64,000 bases of DNA from Gemmatimonas aurantiaca (GTDB lineage: Bacteria; Gemmatimonadota; Gemmatimonadetes; Gemmatimonadales; Gemmatimonadaceae), in NCBI RefSeq assembly GCF_037190085.1, contig NZ_JBBCJO010000004.1:1-64000 (forward strand), written 5' to 3'. The notes beneath the pieces were generated by a model. It had not been told where the DNA came from and did no database searches. It saw only the letters and a list, made by a program, of their open reading frames with translations. Numbering within the stretch: the stretch's first letter is position 1; each line of letters starts with the position of its first letter. The position numbers and the translations under genes are program-made. Shown here piece after piece: positions 25,137 through 34,088 of the stretch.

Positions 25137-26513
25137 ATGAAACTGCCCGTCAGTCCCCCGCCCACTGAGGAAATCCTGGCCAATCTTCTCGAGAGGGAGG
25201 ACGGGCTGGCGCGCTTCAACACGCTGCTGCAACTCGGTCTGGGACCCGCGCCGGGCGGGAAGTACCGCCACTGGGACAGATTCAGGCACGCGCCACCTCT
25301 TGCCGACTACTCGGCCGAAGAGCAGTGGCTGGCGGTGCGCACCGCCCGCAATGCCATGGCCAGGCCCTTGCCCCTGCTCGACACCAAAGGCCGTTCGTTC
25401 GCCGTTGCCATGCCCGCTCCAGTGTTGGAGCTCCTGCATCGGATCGATCGGGACGCCAGCGGCAATGTCGGTGGCAACTTCGTCGGCACCGAACCGATCA
25501 CGAACGCGGCGACCCGCGACACCTACCTGTTCAAGTCCATCGTGGAGGAGGCCATCACGTCCAGCCAACTGGAGGGTGCCTCCACCACACGTCTGGTGGC
25601 CAAAGCCATGATCCAGGAAGGGCGACCAGCCTCCACACGCAGCGAACGCATGATCCTGAACAACTATCGGGCCATGCGGCTGGTGCGGGAGCAGGGAGTG
25701 CAACCACTCACACCCGAGCTGGTGTTCTCGCTGCAGCGCACCCTCACCGAGAACACACTGGACGACGCGTCGGCGGTGGGCCGCTTCCGGCGACAGGACG
25801 AACACATCGTCATCGAGGACGAGACCGGCACCATCTTGCATCATCCGCCACACGCTGACGAGTTGCCAGGACGAATGGCGGCCATGTGCGATTTTGCCAA
25901 TGGCACATCCGATACCGAATTCCTGCACCCAGTCATCCGCGCCATGCTGTTGCACTTCTGGCTGGCGTACGATCACCCGTTCGTGGACGGCAATGGTCGC
26001 ACAGCGCGCGCCTTGTTTTACTGGTCCATGGCTCGCTCTGGGTATTGGCTGTGCGAATACGTATCCATCTCGCGCATCCTGAAAAAAGCCCGCGGCGCGT
26101 ATGCCCGGGCCTATCTGTATGCAGAGAGCGACAACAACGACGCCACATACTTCGTGATGCACCAGTTGCGCACCCTCTCTCTGGCGATCGATGAGCTGCA
26201 CGAGTATCTCGCGCGCAAAACGAGGGAAATGCGCGACATCGAACGTCTGGTGCGACATGCGTCCATCTCGCAAGAGGGCCTGAACCCGCGCCAACTGGCC
26301 CTGTTGCGACATGCTCTGAGCACCCCGCTGGCGCGATACACCGTGGCGTCACACCAGCTCTCGCATGGTACGAGCTATCAGACCGCGCGTACGGACCTTC
26401 TGCGGATGGCCGAGCTGGGACTGCTGCGGCAATTCAAAGCCGGCAAGGCGTTCGTGTTCGAGCCGACGGAAGGTCTGGCGCAGCGATTGACACTGCGGGA
26501 GACTCACCCATAG
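25137..26513 (+). CDS. Fic domain AMPylase-like protein with C-terminal wHTH
   Basis: 458 residues of the Fic family. The catalytic motif HPFVDGNGRTAR (His280-Arg291) is complete, so nucleotide transfer (usually AMP to a protein hydroxyl) is expected. Ser142-x3-Glu146-Gly147 in TSSQLEG is the N-terminal inhibitory helix motif (S/T-x3-E-G), whose Glu blocks ATP in the resting state. The C-terminal part (about 375-440; ALLRHALSTPLARYTVASHQLSHGTSYQTARTDLLRMAELGLLRQ) looks like a winged HTH, so the protein may bind DNA itself. Three palindromic repeats lie directly upstream, with the last ending 11 bp before the ATG. Autoregulation is the simplest model; targets are unknown. Confidence 0.92.
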   Translation: MKLPVSPPPTEEILANLLEREDGLARFNTLLQLGLGPAPGGKYRHWDRFRHAPPLADYSAEEQWLAVRTARNAMARPLPLLDTKGRSFAVAMPAPVLELLHRIDRDASGNVGGNFVGTEPITNAATRDTYLFKSIVEEAITSSQLEGASTTRLVAKAMIQEGRPASTRSERMILNNYRAMRLVREQGVQPLTPELVFSLQRTLTENTLDDASAVGRFRRQDEHIVIEDETGTILHHPPHADELPGRMAAMCDFANGTSDTEFLHPVIRAMLLHFWLAYDHPFVDGNGRTARALFYWSMARSGYWLCEYVSISRILKKARGAYARAYLYAESDNNDATYFVMHQLRTLSLAIDELHEYLARKTREMRDIERLVRHASISQEGLNPRQLALLRHALSTPLARYTVASHQLSHGTSYQTARTDLLRMAELGLLRQFKAGKAFVFEPTEGLAQRLTLRETHP

Positions 26514-26627
26514 CGACTATATCGCGCCTGATGTGCATATCTTTTGTCGTTTTCCATACAGACTCGACACATATCGACTCCGCCCGGCATACCTGACGCA
26601 CCTCCACGCGGTCAACCGCAGGTCGCC

Positions 26628-27338
26628 ATGTCCTCCCTGCTCGTCCTCACCGGTATCGGTCGTCCCGGCCAACTCGGCGAAGCGCTCGCCCGGCACTTCG
26701 CGGCCGCCGGCTTTTCTCTCGCCCTCATTGCCCGCAAGCTGACCGACGTCGAGGCCCGTGCCGCCGAGCTGCAGCCGGTCCGCGATGGACAGCGCATCAC
26801 CGCGCACGCCGCCGACCTGGCCGACCCTGCGGCTACGCAGGCATTGGCCGACGACGTGCTGTCCGCGCACGCCACCACGCGCGTCCATGCCGTCGTCTGT
26901 GTGGCCGGCGGCTTCGGTGCCACCGGTCCGCTCGATGAGGCCGACCCCGATGGCTGGCATCAGCAGTTCGCCATCAACCTCGACACGGCGTTCGCCACCA
27001 CACGAGCGTTCCTCCCCGCACTGCGTGAAGCCGGGGGCAGCCTCGTCTACTTCGGCTCGGCGGCAGCCACGCCGTCCGGCTCTCCCAAGGGGCTCGCGGC
27101 CTACGCCGCTGCCAAGAGCGGCGTGCTCACGCTCATGCGCGCTGTGGCACTCGACGAAAAGCTTCATGGCGTGCGCGCCAATGCCGTGGCCCCCACCGCC
27201 ATCCGCACCGCGACCAACCTCGCCGACATGGGCGAGAAGTCCAATTACGTGGAACGCGAATCGGTGGCCGATGTGGTAGCCTTCCTCATCAGTCCGGCCG
27301 CCCGCAATGTCACGGGGCAGGTCATCACGCTGTCATAG
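26628..27338 (+). CDS. Short-chain dehydrogenase/reductase
   Basis: 236 residues of the SDR family. The nucleotide-binding segment is VLTGIGRPGQLGEALARHFAAAG, a variant of TGxxxGxG. The active site is GSAAAT...AAYAAAKSG, with Tyr and Lys four residues apart (Y-x3-K) and the catalytic Ser in LVYFGSAA; it ends with the PTAIRTATN loop. Substrate not predictable; it could be a reductase of a keto group. ATG at 26628 is used; earlier in-frame sequence lacks similarity. Confidence 0.88.
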   Translation: MSSLLVLTGIGRPGQLGEALARHFAAAGFSLALIARKLTDVEARAAELQPVRDGQRITAHAADLADPAATQALADDVLSAHATTRVHAVVCVAGGFGATGPLDEADPDGWHQQFAINLDTAFATTRAFLPALREAGGSLVYFGSAAATPSGSPKGLAAYAAAKSGVLTLMRAVALDEKLHGVRANAVAPTAIRTATNLADMGEKSNYVERESVADVVAFLISPAARNVTGQVITLS

Positions 27339-27399
27339 CGCGGTACGATCGGAACTGCCCGGCCGCTGCCGTCTGTACTCCCGCAGTCCGCCCGTTCCC

Positions 27400-28344
27400 G
27401 TGTCCATCGATCGCAACGCCCCCTGCCCCTGCGGCTCCGGCCGCAAATTCAAGAAATGCCACGGCGCCGCCGTGCCGCCCGAGGCGGCCGCCCTGCCGGC
27501 GCCCGAGCGTGAACGCCTCAAACGCGCCGTCCAGCTTCTCGAACGGGATCGCCGCATCCATCAGGAGCTGCTCGACTGGTGCGACCGCAAGCTCGGCGCC
27601 GAATGGGCCAATGCGGCACTCGATCAGTTCGCGGGCAGCGCCGAGCAGGATCTCTCGGAGTTCGACGAGCCGTTCTACGCCCACTGGCTGCTGCACCATC
27701 GTCCGGCTGCAACCGGCGCGCCCACCCCGGCCATGCAATGGCTCGAGGCCCAACGCGCACGGCACGGCGCCCGCATGGATCAGGATGTCGACGCGCTCGT
27801 CGCCGCACTGCGTGACTCGCGCATCGGTCTCTGGCGTGTGACGCAGGTGGAGCCGGGCGTGGGGTATGGATTGCACGACCTGCTCACCGGCACCACGGCG
27901 TTCGTGTACGACGACGCCGGCATCCTCGGGGATCACCCCGACGATGTCTGCCTCGCGTATCTCTTCACGCTCGACGACATTCAGCTCATGCTGGGGACGT
28001 ATCTCGACCTGCTGCCGCTCGACCAGGCGGAACATGTCGCCGATGCCATCCGCGCATTGGCCGGTGTCGGTACGCCGGACAGCGACGACCCGACAGGCAC
28101 CATATCAAACACCCGCGCGCCGGCGGCACGCACACGCGCATCGACACATCCGACCCGTGTGCCCCGTGAGTTTCTCACCGATCCGTTGCAACACGTCGTC
28201 ATGCGCAATGCCTGGCACGCGCAGGCAACGGCCTACTGGGATGATCCGGACGAAGATTCCCAGGCCGGGTCCGACCCTGACGCGCAGCATCTCCACGATG
28301 GCATTCTCGAAGACACCACGGAGAACACGGGAGAACCCACATGA
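27400..28344 (+). CDS. SEC-C zinc-motif protein
   Basis: 314 residues beginning with a GTG directly before a SEC-C motif, SIDRNAPCPCGSGRKFKKCHG, a zinc-binding element found at SecA C-termini and in YecA/YchJ-type proteins. The rest is an acidic, mostly helical domain with no recognised motif and a low-complexity C-terminus. Role unknown; SEC-C elements often bind ribosomes or zinc. Overlaps the start of the peptidase gene by 4 bp, so they are probably coexpressed. Confidence 0.75.
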   Translation: MSIDRNAPCPCGSGRKFKKCHGAAVPPEAAALPAPERERLKRAVQLLERDRRIHQELLDWCDRKLGAEWANAALDQFAGSAEQDLSEFDEPFYAHWLLHHRPAATGAPTPAMQWLEAQRARHGARMDQDVDALVAALRDSRIGLWRVTQVEPGVGYGLHDLLTGTTAFVYDDAGILGDHPDDVCLAYLFTLDDIQLMLGTYLDLLPLDQAEHVADAIRALAGVGTPDSDDPTGTISNTRAPAARTRASTHPTRVPREFLTDPLQHVVMRNAWHAQATAYWDDPDEDSQAGSDPDAQHLHDGILEDTTENTGEPT

Positions 28345-29165
28345 ATCGTCGTGATTTTGTCGCCACCTCGCTCAACGTCGCCGGTGTCGCCGCCGCTGGT
28401 GCGCTCACCTCGCCTCTCTCTCCTGCGCTCGCTCACGCCATGACCGCGCCTCTCGCCAACGACACCACCGCCCCGCGCGCCACCCGCAAGATCCTCATTG
28501 CCGGCGGTGGGTTCCGCACGAAGTTCATCGCCTACATGGCGCAGCTCACCGGCAAGACACGCCCGCGCATCTGCTTCCTCCCCACCGCCTCCGCCGACTC
28601 GCCGCAATCGGCCATCGGCTTCTACCAGGCCTGCGCGCCGCTCAACGTCGAACCGTTCGTGCAGAACGTGTTCATCGAAAGCCTCTCGCAGACACAGGGC
28701 TGGGATGAGGTGCTGCTCTCCGCCGACGCCATCGTCTGCTCGGGCGGCAACACGCTCAATCAGCAGGCCATCTGGAAGGCGCAGGGCATCGATGTCGTGC
28801 TCCGGCAGGCATGGGACAGAGGTATCGTGCTCGGCGGCGCCAGCGCGGGTTCGCTCTGCTGGTTCGAAGAGGGCACCACCGATTCACGCCCCAAGGCGCT
28901 GTCCATCGTGAAATGCCTGGGCTTCCTGAAGGGCAGCCACTCGCCCCACTACGACGCCGAGGCGGGACGTCGGCCGCTGTATCACAAGCTCATCGGCTCG
29001 GGAGAGATGAAGCCGGGGTACGCGTGCGACAACGATGCCGGCATCTACTTCGAGGACAACGAGGTGAAACGTGTCGTGCACACCCGCGCCGAAGCCAGGG
29101 TGTATCACGTGAGTGTGGTGAACGGACAGGTGGTGGAGAAGGTCATGCAACCGGAGATGATCTAG
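28341..29165 (+). CDS. Exported peptidase S51 / cyanophycinase-like protein
   Basis: 274 residues with a Tat-type signal (MNRRDF, RR at 3-4) and a class I glutamine-amidotransferase-like fold of the S51 family. The nucleophile elbow GGASAGS contains Ser168; SGGNTLN and HSPHYDAE complete the family pattern. Members cleave dipeptides starting with Asp (peptidase E) or cyanophycin; export makes an extracellular or periplasmic substrate likely. 4-bp overlap with the SEC-C gene and 3-nt gap to the dehydratase gene suggest one transcript. Confidence 0.85.
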   Translation: MNRRDFVATSLNVAGVAAAGALTSPLSPALAHAMTAPLANDTTAPRATRKILIAGGGFRTKFIAYMAQLTGKTRPRICFLPTASADSPQSAIGFYQACAPLNVEPFVQNVFIESLSQTQGWDEVLLSADAIVCSGGNTLNQQAIWKAQGIDVVLRQAWDRGIVLGGASAGSLCWFEEGTTDSRPKALSIVKCLGFLKGSHSPHYDAEAGRRPLYHKLIGSGEMKPGYACDNDAGIYFEDNEVKRVVHTRAEARVYHVSVVNGQVVEKVMQPEMI

Positions 29166-29168
29166 GCG

Positions 29169-30179
29169 ATGTCCATGGCGTATACGGCCGAGTCGGTTCC
29201 CTTCCCGTCGCTCGACGACATCCGTGTTGCACGCGAACGCCTCGGCACGCGTGTGATCACTACACCGGTGCGCCGCATCGCCGACCACGCGCTCGCCGCG
29301 GAACTCGGTCCGCGCACCGGCGTCTGGCTCAAGGAAGAACTCTTCCAGCACACCGGCAGTTTCAAACCGCGGGGCGCGCTGACGGTGATGTCGCAGTTGT
29401 CGCCGGAAGCGCTCACCCGTGGCGTGACGGGCGTGTCGGCCGGCAATCACGCCATCTCGCTCGCCTACTCCGCCCAGCAACTCGGCACCACCGCCAAGGT
29501 GGTCATGCCGCGCACGGCCAATCCGTATCGCATTCAGTTGTTTCGCGAACTCGGCGGCATCGCCGAGCTGGTCGACACCATTCATCAGGCGTTCGAACGC
29601 GCCGATGAAATCGTGGCGGAGGAAGGCCGCACGCTCGTGCATCCCTTCGAAGGTCCGCTCACCGCGCTGGGCACGGCCACGGTGGGTCTCGAGTTCATGA
29701 TGCAGATGGCCGAGACGCAGACGACACTCGATGCCATCATCGTCGCTTCGGGCGGCGGTGGCCTCACGGGCGGTGTGGCCTGCGCGGTGAAACAATGGCG
29801 TCCGGGCATCGAGGTGTACGTGGTGGAACCCGAGGGGGCCGACAGTCTGCATCGCAGCTTTGCCGCCGGTTCGCCACAGACCATCGAAGCCGTACACACC
29901 ATCGCCGATTCACTCGGCTCCCCGCGCGCCGAACCGTACTCGTATGCACTCAACAAGCGGTTCGTCGACGAGATCGTGCTGGTGACCGACGATCAGATCC
30001 GCGAAGGCATGCGCATGCTGTTCCGCAGTGCCAAGCTGGTGGTCGAACCGGCCGGTGCGGCCGCCATGGCGGCGCTGCGTTTCCCGTTGCGTGAACGCCT
30101 GGAAGGGCGACAGGTGGGGATCGTGGTGTGCGGTGGCAACACCGATGCGATCACGTACGCAAAACATCTGTCGCCATAG
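29169..30179 (+). CDS. Serine/threonine dehydratase-like PLP enzyme
   Basis: 336 residues, fold type II PLP enzyme. Lys66 in GSFKPRGA binds PLP; the phosphate loop is SGGGGLTGG; VSAGNHAIS is also typical. There is no ACT domain, so it resembles catabolic threonine or serine dehydratases (releasing ammonia and a 2-oxoacid) rather than the isoleucine-regulated IlvA. It could also be a serine racemase-like enzyme. Starts at the first of two nearby ATGs, 3 nt after the peptidase. Confidence 0.87.
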   Translation: MSMAYTAESVPFPSLDDIRVARERLGTRVITTPVRRIADHALAAELGPRTGVWLKEELFQHTGSFKPRGALTVMSQLSPEALTRGVTGVSAGNHAISLAYSAQQLGTTAKVVMPRTANPYRIQLFRELGGIAELVDTIHQAFERADEIVAEEGRTLVHPFEGPLTALGTATVGLEFMMQMAETQTTLDAIIVASGGGGLTGGVACAVKQWRPGIEVYVVEPEGADSLHRSFAAGSPQTIEAVHTIADSLGSPRAEPYSYALNKRFVDEIVLVTDDQIREGMRMLFRSAKLVVEPAGAAAMAALRFPLRERLEGRQVGIVVCGGNTDAITYAKHLSP

Positions 30180-30229
30180 TTCGCCCGCCGCCTAGCGCCC
30201 ATCGCCCGCCTCGCCCACCTTACACGGCG

Positions 30230-31087
30230 ATGACCCTCGCCGCTCGCCGCCGCCCGGCCGCGCGTGGAGTCGTCCTCGACCGCTCGCTCGAGGAACTCCC
30301 GCTCTTCCGTCTGAGCGACTCCGCAGACGATGCGCCCGTCTCGTACACCACCGAGAACGGCGGGCGCTGGCGTGTCATCCCCGCTCCCGGCGATCGCCTC
30401 CCCGGCACGTTCGACCAGGACGTCTACGTGGAGCTGCTGCACCGCTACCACGAGGCGGGCTCCCCCGCCGACGGCGCCATCACCTTCACACTGCACGCCT
30501 TCCTGCGCTCCATGGGCCGCCGGGCGGATGGACGCACCTACGAGCAGCTCCGGGCCGCCCTCACCCGGCTCGAACGCACCACACTCGAGTCCATCGGGGC
30601 CTACTGGTCGGCCCAGAGCGCCCTGGCCGACACCAGCTTCACCGTGCTGTCCACGGTTTCGGTGCAACGACGGCGCGTGGCCGACCGCGAGCAACTCCAC
30701 CTCTTCGGCAACCTGGCGGCCGGGGAACCCGGAGACGCCCGTGTCACCCTGTCCACCACCCTCCGTGCCAATCTGGCCGCCCGGCACGTGGTGACACTCT
30801 CCGCGGCCCGCTATCACGCCCTCTCGTCCCCGGTGGCGCGGCGCCTGTACCGCATCCTCGAAGTCGCCCGGGCCGACGGCCGGCTCTCCTGGCGTGTCCC
30901 CCTCGAACGCCTCGCCGAGCAGCTGCCGCTCACCCAGCGATACCCTTCGCACCTCCAGCGCGTCCTCCAACCAGCCCACGAGATGCTGCTCAGTGCCGGC
31001 CTGGTGCGCGATATCGCCATCCGGCAGTACGACCGGCAGTGGCATGTGGACTACGTGCTCGGCTCCCGTCCGCGCGACGAAAGCTGA
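30230..31087 (+). CDS. Replication initiator protein A-like protein
   Basis: 285 residues that resemble the RepA/RPA family (winged-helix initiators of plasmids): the N-terminal ELPLFRLSD and the segment FDQDVYVELLHRYHEAG...ITFTLHAFLRSMGRRADGRTYEQLRAALTRLERTTLES are typical. A second half (TLSAARYHALSSPVARRLYRILEVA...SWRVPLERLAEQLPLT) repeats the winged-helix pattern. No iterons, partition genes or transfer genes lie nearby, so this is a chromosomal copy of a plasmid-type protein. The function could be DNA-binding regulation; a replication role is not supported by context. Confidence 0.75.
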   Translation: MTLAARRRPAARGVVLDRSLEELPLFRLSDSADDAPVSYTTENGGRWRVIPAPGDRLPGTFDQDVYVELLHRYHEAGSPADGAITFTLHAFLRSMGRRADGRTYEQLRAALTRLERTTLESIGAYWSAQSALADTSFTVLSTVSVQRRRVADREQLHLFGNLAAGEPGDARVTLSTTLRANLAARHVVTLSAARYHALSSPVARRLYRILEVARADGRLSWRVPLERLAEQLPLTQRYPSHLQRVLQPAHEMLLSAGLVRDIAIRQYDRQWHVDYVLGSRPRDES

Positions 31088-31208
31088 CCTGGATGGGTAG
31101 GGTAGGGTGATGCAGGCCGGTCCCCGGAAGTACCCACGGGGAACAGCACCCCATCCAGTGCGTACGTAACTGCAGTACCTTTTCTGGTCCCTCCTTCGTG
31201 AGACCCGC

Positions 31209-32816
31209 ATGACCCGGAACCGCAAGGCCGCCCTGGCCGCCCTCGTGTTCGTCCCTTTGCTCGCCTCGGGCTTCGCCCTGCAGGCGCGCACGACGCGCGG
31301 TGGCGCACAACTTCTCGACCAGGTGCTGACCTTCGTCGCCCTGCGTTACGTGGACACCCTCGATGCGCAGCAGCTGTATGAAAAAGCTGCGCGCGGGCTC
31401 GTGAAGGAGCTCAACGACCCCTACACGGAACTCTTCACGCCCAAGCAACTCGAAGAGTTCTCCCGCAACACCAATGGTCGCTATGCCGGCATCGGCATGG
31501 AGATCTCGAAGATCGGCGACTACGTCACCGTCAATAAGGTCTTCCCCAATTCGCCGGCCGAGCAGGGGGGCGTGCTGGAAGGCGACAAGATCGCCCTCAT
31601 CGACACCACGAACACCCGCGGCTACAGCACCCAGCAGGTGCAGAACAAGCTGCTCGGCCCGATCGGCACCCCGGTCACCGTGCAGTTCCTGCGCGTCGGC
31701 GTGGGCCAGCCGGTGAAGCTCAGTTTCAAGCGCGCCGAAATCCATGTGCCGGCGGTGCCCTACGCCATGATGCTCGACGAGCGCACCGGCTACGTGCCGC
31801 TCACGCGTTTCTCCGAACAGACCACCGAGGACATCGCCAACTCGGTCCTGGCGCTCCGCAAGAAGGGCGCGAAGGGCATCATCATCGATCTGCGCGGCAA
31901 CCCGGGCGGCATTCTGGAAGAAGCCTTCGCCATGTCCAACCTGTTCCTCCCCAAGGGGAAGGAACTGCTGTCGGTGCGTGGTCGCGCGGAGTTCCAGAAG
32001 TTCGTCTCGCAGCAGGATCCGCTCGCGCCCGACGTGCCGCTCCTGGTGCTCGTGGACGGCAATTCGGCGTCGGCGTCGGAAATCGTGGCCGGCGCGCTGC
32101 AGGACTACGACCGTGCGCTCGTGCTGGGCACCACGTCGTTCGGGAAGGGCCTGGTGCAGTCGGTCTACAATCTCGATGGCGGCTACGCGCTCAAGATCAC
32201 GACGGGCAAGTGGTACACGCCGTCGGGTCGCTCCATCCAGAAGGAGCGGAAGATGAACGCCGATGGGCAGTTCCTCGAGGTGACGCCCGATTCCCTGGAG
32301 ACGGATTCGGTGCGCAAGGCCCGCCCGCTCTACAAGTCGGCTTCGGGTCGCACGCTCTACGGCGGTGGCGGCATCACGCCCGACATGATCATCGCCCCCG
32401 ATACGCTCACCAGCCCCGAACAGGTCCTGCGCCGCGCGCTCCTGCCGAGCTGGGGCAAGTATCTGGCACAGGTGAACGCGGTGGCTGAGGAGCAGAAGGG
32501 GAAGGTGCGGCCGGACTTCACGTTCAATCCCACCTGGCGTGACGAGGTGTATCGCCGGATCGTGGCGGACACGGTGAAGATCGACAAAGCCATCTGGGAC
32601 GCCGGCGCCAGCGACGTGGACCGCGTCATCGAGGACCGCGTGGCCAAGGTGGCCTTCGGTGATACGCTGGTGCTCCGCCGCAGCCTCAAGATCGACAACC
32701 AGCTCCGTCGGGCCGTGGAACTGATGCGCAAGGGCACCACCCAGCAGGAGATCTTCGCGGCCGCCGCGCAGGAACCCGCTGCCAAGCCCGCCACGGCGCG
32801 CCGCAGCGGAAACTGA
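31209..32816 (+). CDS. S41 C-terminal processing peptidase
   Basis: 535 residues with an N-terminal membrane anchor (about 7-25), a PDZ domain (about 85-175, RYAGIGMEISKIGDYVTVNKVFPNSPAEQGGVLEGDKI) and an S41 protease core. The catalytic dyad is visible: Ser288 in NSASASEIV and Lys313 in TSFGKGLVQ, spaced 25 residues as in Prc. Likely periplasmic processing of envelope proteins. The C-terminal roughly 130 residues are an extra helical domain found in Ctp-like proteins of this type. Upstream, the IR CTGGATGGG / CCCATCCAG (31089-31097, 31150-31158) may be a terminator of the preceding gene. Confidence 0.92.
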   Translation: MTRNRKAALAALVFVPLLASGFALQARTTRGGAQLLDQVLTFVALRYVDTLDAQQLYEKAARGLVKELNDPYTELFTPKQLEEFSRNTNGRYAGIGMEISKIGDYVTVNKVFPNSPAEQGGVLEGDKIALIDTTNTRGYSTQQVQNKLLGPIGTPVTVQFLRVGVGQPVKLSFKRAEIHVPAVPYAMMLDERTGYVPLTRFSEQTTEDIANSVLALRKKGAKGIIIDLRGNPGGILEEAFAMSNLFLPKGKELLSVRGRAEFQKFVSQQDPLAPDVPLLVLVDGNSASASEIVAGALQDYDRALVLGTTSFGKGLVQSVYNLDGGYALKITTGKWYTPSGRSIQKERKMNADGQFLEVTPDSLETDSVRKARPLYKSASGRTLYGGGGITPDMIIAPDTLTSPEQVLRRALLPSWGKYLAQVNAVAEEQKGKVRPDFTFNPTWRDEVYRRIVADTVKIDKAIWDAGASDVDRVIEDRVAKVAFGDTLVLRRSLKIDNQLRRAVELMRKGTTQQEIFAAAAQEPAAKPATARRSGN

Positions 32817-32868
32817 TCGCCAACTGAGCACCGGGGCCTTGGGCCCTTGGTACTTATCCTGATTGCCG

Positions 32869-32901
32869 CATGGGCAGATCCGGTCTACGGTTCTGCCCAT
32901 G
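32869..32901 (+). promoter_or_regulatory. Hairpin sequestering a start codon
   Basis: 9-bp perfect arms CATGGGCAG (32869-32877) and CTGCCCATG (32893-32901). The second arm contains the ATG of the PD40 lipoprotein (32899), so folding would hide the start codon. No Shine-Dalgarno is visible in the loop. Confidence 0.5.
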
Positions 32902-34008
32902 TCTATTTCCCACCGCCTTCCGGTGCACACCGCGGTCGCCACTGCGATCGTGCTGTTGTCCACCGCCTGCAGCAGCCCTGACTCGGCTGGCAGGGACACC
33001 ACCGTCGCCGCCGGCAACAGTGCCGGTGCGCTGAACATCGCCGTCACAGCCGATTCCGGCGAGACCCACCTGACCAACATCCGGCAGATCACCAATGGAG
33101 GTGAAAACGCCGAGGCTTATTTCAGTCAGGACGGCCAGTGGCTCACGTTCCAGTCCACCCGCGACGGCAATACCTGCGATCAGCAGTACACGATGCGCGT
33201 GGACGGCACGGAGCTGACCAAGGTGTCGGTGGGCGGCAAGACCACCTGCGGCTGGTTCCTGCCCGGCAGCAACCGTCTGTTCTTCTCGTCCACACACGCG
33301 GCCGACAGCGCCTGCCCGCCGCGTCCGGATCCGTCGAAGGGGTATGTGTGGGGCATCGACAAGTACGACATGTACACGGTCGACCGCGACGGCAAGAACC
33401 TCACGCGGCTCACCAACTACGGCACGTACACTGCCGAAGGCATTCTCTCGCCCGACGGCAAGCGCATCGTCTTCACGTCGCTCAAGGATGGTGACCTCGA
33501 CATCTACACCATGAATGTCGATGGCACCGATGTGAAGCGTCTGACCACGACGCCCGGATACGACGGCGGCCCCTGGTGGTCGCCCGACGGCACGAAGATC
33601 GTCTATCGCGCCTGGCACTATGACAATCCCGAAGATCTCAAGGCGTATCAGGATCTGCTCAAGCAGGGCATGATCCGGCCGAACAGGATGGAGCTGTTCG
33701 TCATGAACGCCGATGGCAGCGATCAGCGGCAGATCACCACCCTGGGTGGTGCGAACTTCGGACCGTCGTGGACGCCCGATGGCCAGCGCGTGATTTTTTC
33801 GTCGAACCACAAGAATCCGCGCAGCCGGAACTTCGATCTCTACATCGTGAATCTCGATGGCTCCAACCTCGAGCAGGTCACGACCAACGGCGAGTTCGAC
33901 GGCTTCCCGATGTTCAGCCCCGATGGCAAGCAGCTGATCTGGGCGTCCAATCGTGGCGCGCTCAAGGAAGGCGACACGAATCTGTTCATCGCCGACTGGA
34001 AGAACTGA
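32899..34008 (+). CDS. TolB-like PD40 beta-propeller lipoprotein
   Basis: 369 residues with lipobox LSTAC and repeated PD40/WD40-like blades: NAEAYFSQDGQWLTFQST, GILSPDGKRIVFTSLKDGDLDIYTMNVDG, PWWSPDGTKIVYRA, GPSWTPDGQRVIFSSN and FPMFSPDGKQLIWAS, about six blades. These propellers resemble TolB but no Tol-Pal genes are nearby. Probably periplasmic protein-protein interaction. The ATG at 32899 gives a good signal peptide. Confidence 0.86.
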   Translation: MSISHRLPVHTAVATAIVLLSTACSSPDSAGRDTTVAAGNSAGALNIAVTADSGETHLTNIRQITNGGENAEAYFSQDGQWLTFQSTRDGNTCDQQYTMRVDGTELTKVSVGGKTTCGWFLPGSNRLFFSSTHAADSACPPRPDPSKGYVWGIDKYDMYTVDRDGKNLTRLTNYGTYTAEGILSPDGKRIVFTSLKDGDLDIYTMNVDGTDVKRLTTTPGYDGGPWWSPDGTKIVYRAWHYDNPEDLKAYQDLLKQGMIRPNRMELFVMNADGSDQRQITTLGGANFGPSWTPDGQRVIFSSNHKNPRSRNFDLYIVNLDGSNLEQVTTNGEFDGFPMFSPDGKQLIWASNRGALKEGDTNLFIADWKN

Positions 34009-34020
34009 GTTCTGCACGAC

Positions 34021-34056
34021 ACGAAGCCCCCGTCGGTCATCCGGCGGGGGCTTCGT
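34021..34056. terminator. Bidirectional terminator
   Basis: Strong stem-loop with arms from ACGAAGCCCCCG to CGGGGGCTTCGT, extended by TCGG/CCGG around a TCAT loop. It sits between the PD40 lipoprotein (plus) and YceI (minus), so it can end both transcripts. Confidence 0.75.
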
Positions 34057-34088
34057 CGTCTGTGAACACCAGCGGATGCAATCGGCGA

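Noticed and set aside
30230..31087. Evidence of an integrated plasmid around the replication initiator
   Set aside because: No iterons, partition, mobilisation or integrase genes and no change in base composition; flanks are chromosomal.
31089..31120. G-quadruplex from GGGTAGGGTAGGG upstream of the S41 peptidase gene
   Set aside because: Only three full G3 runs plus a GG; too weak to call.
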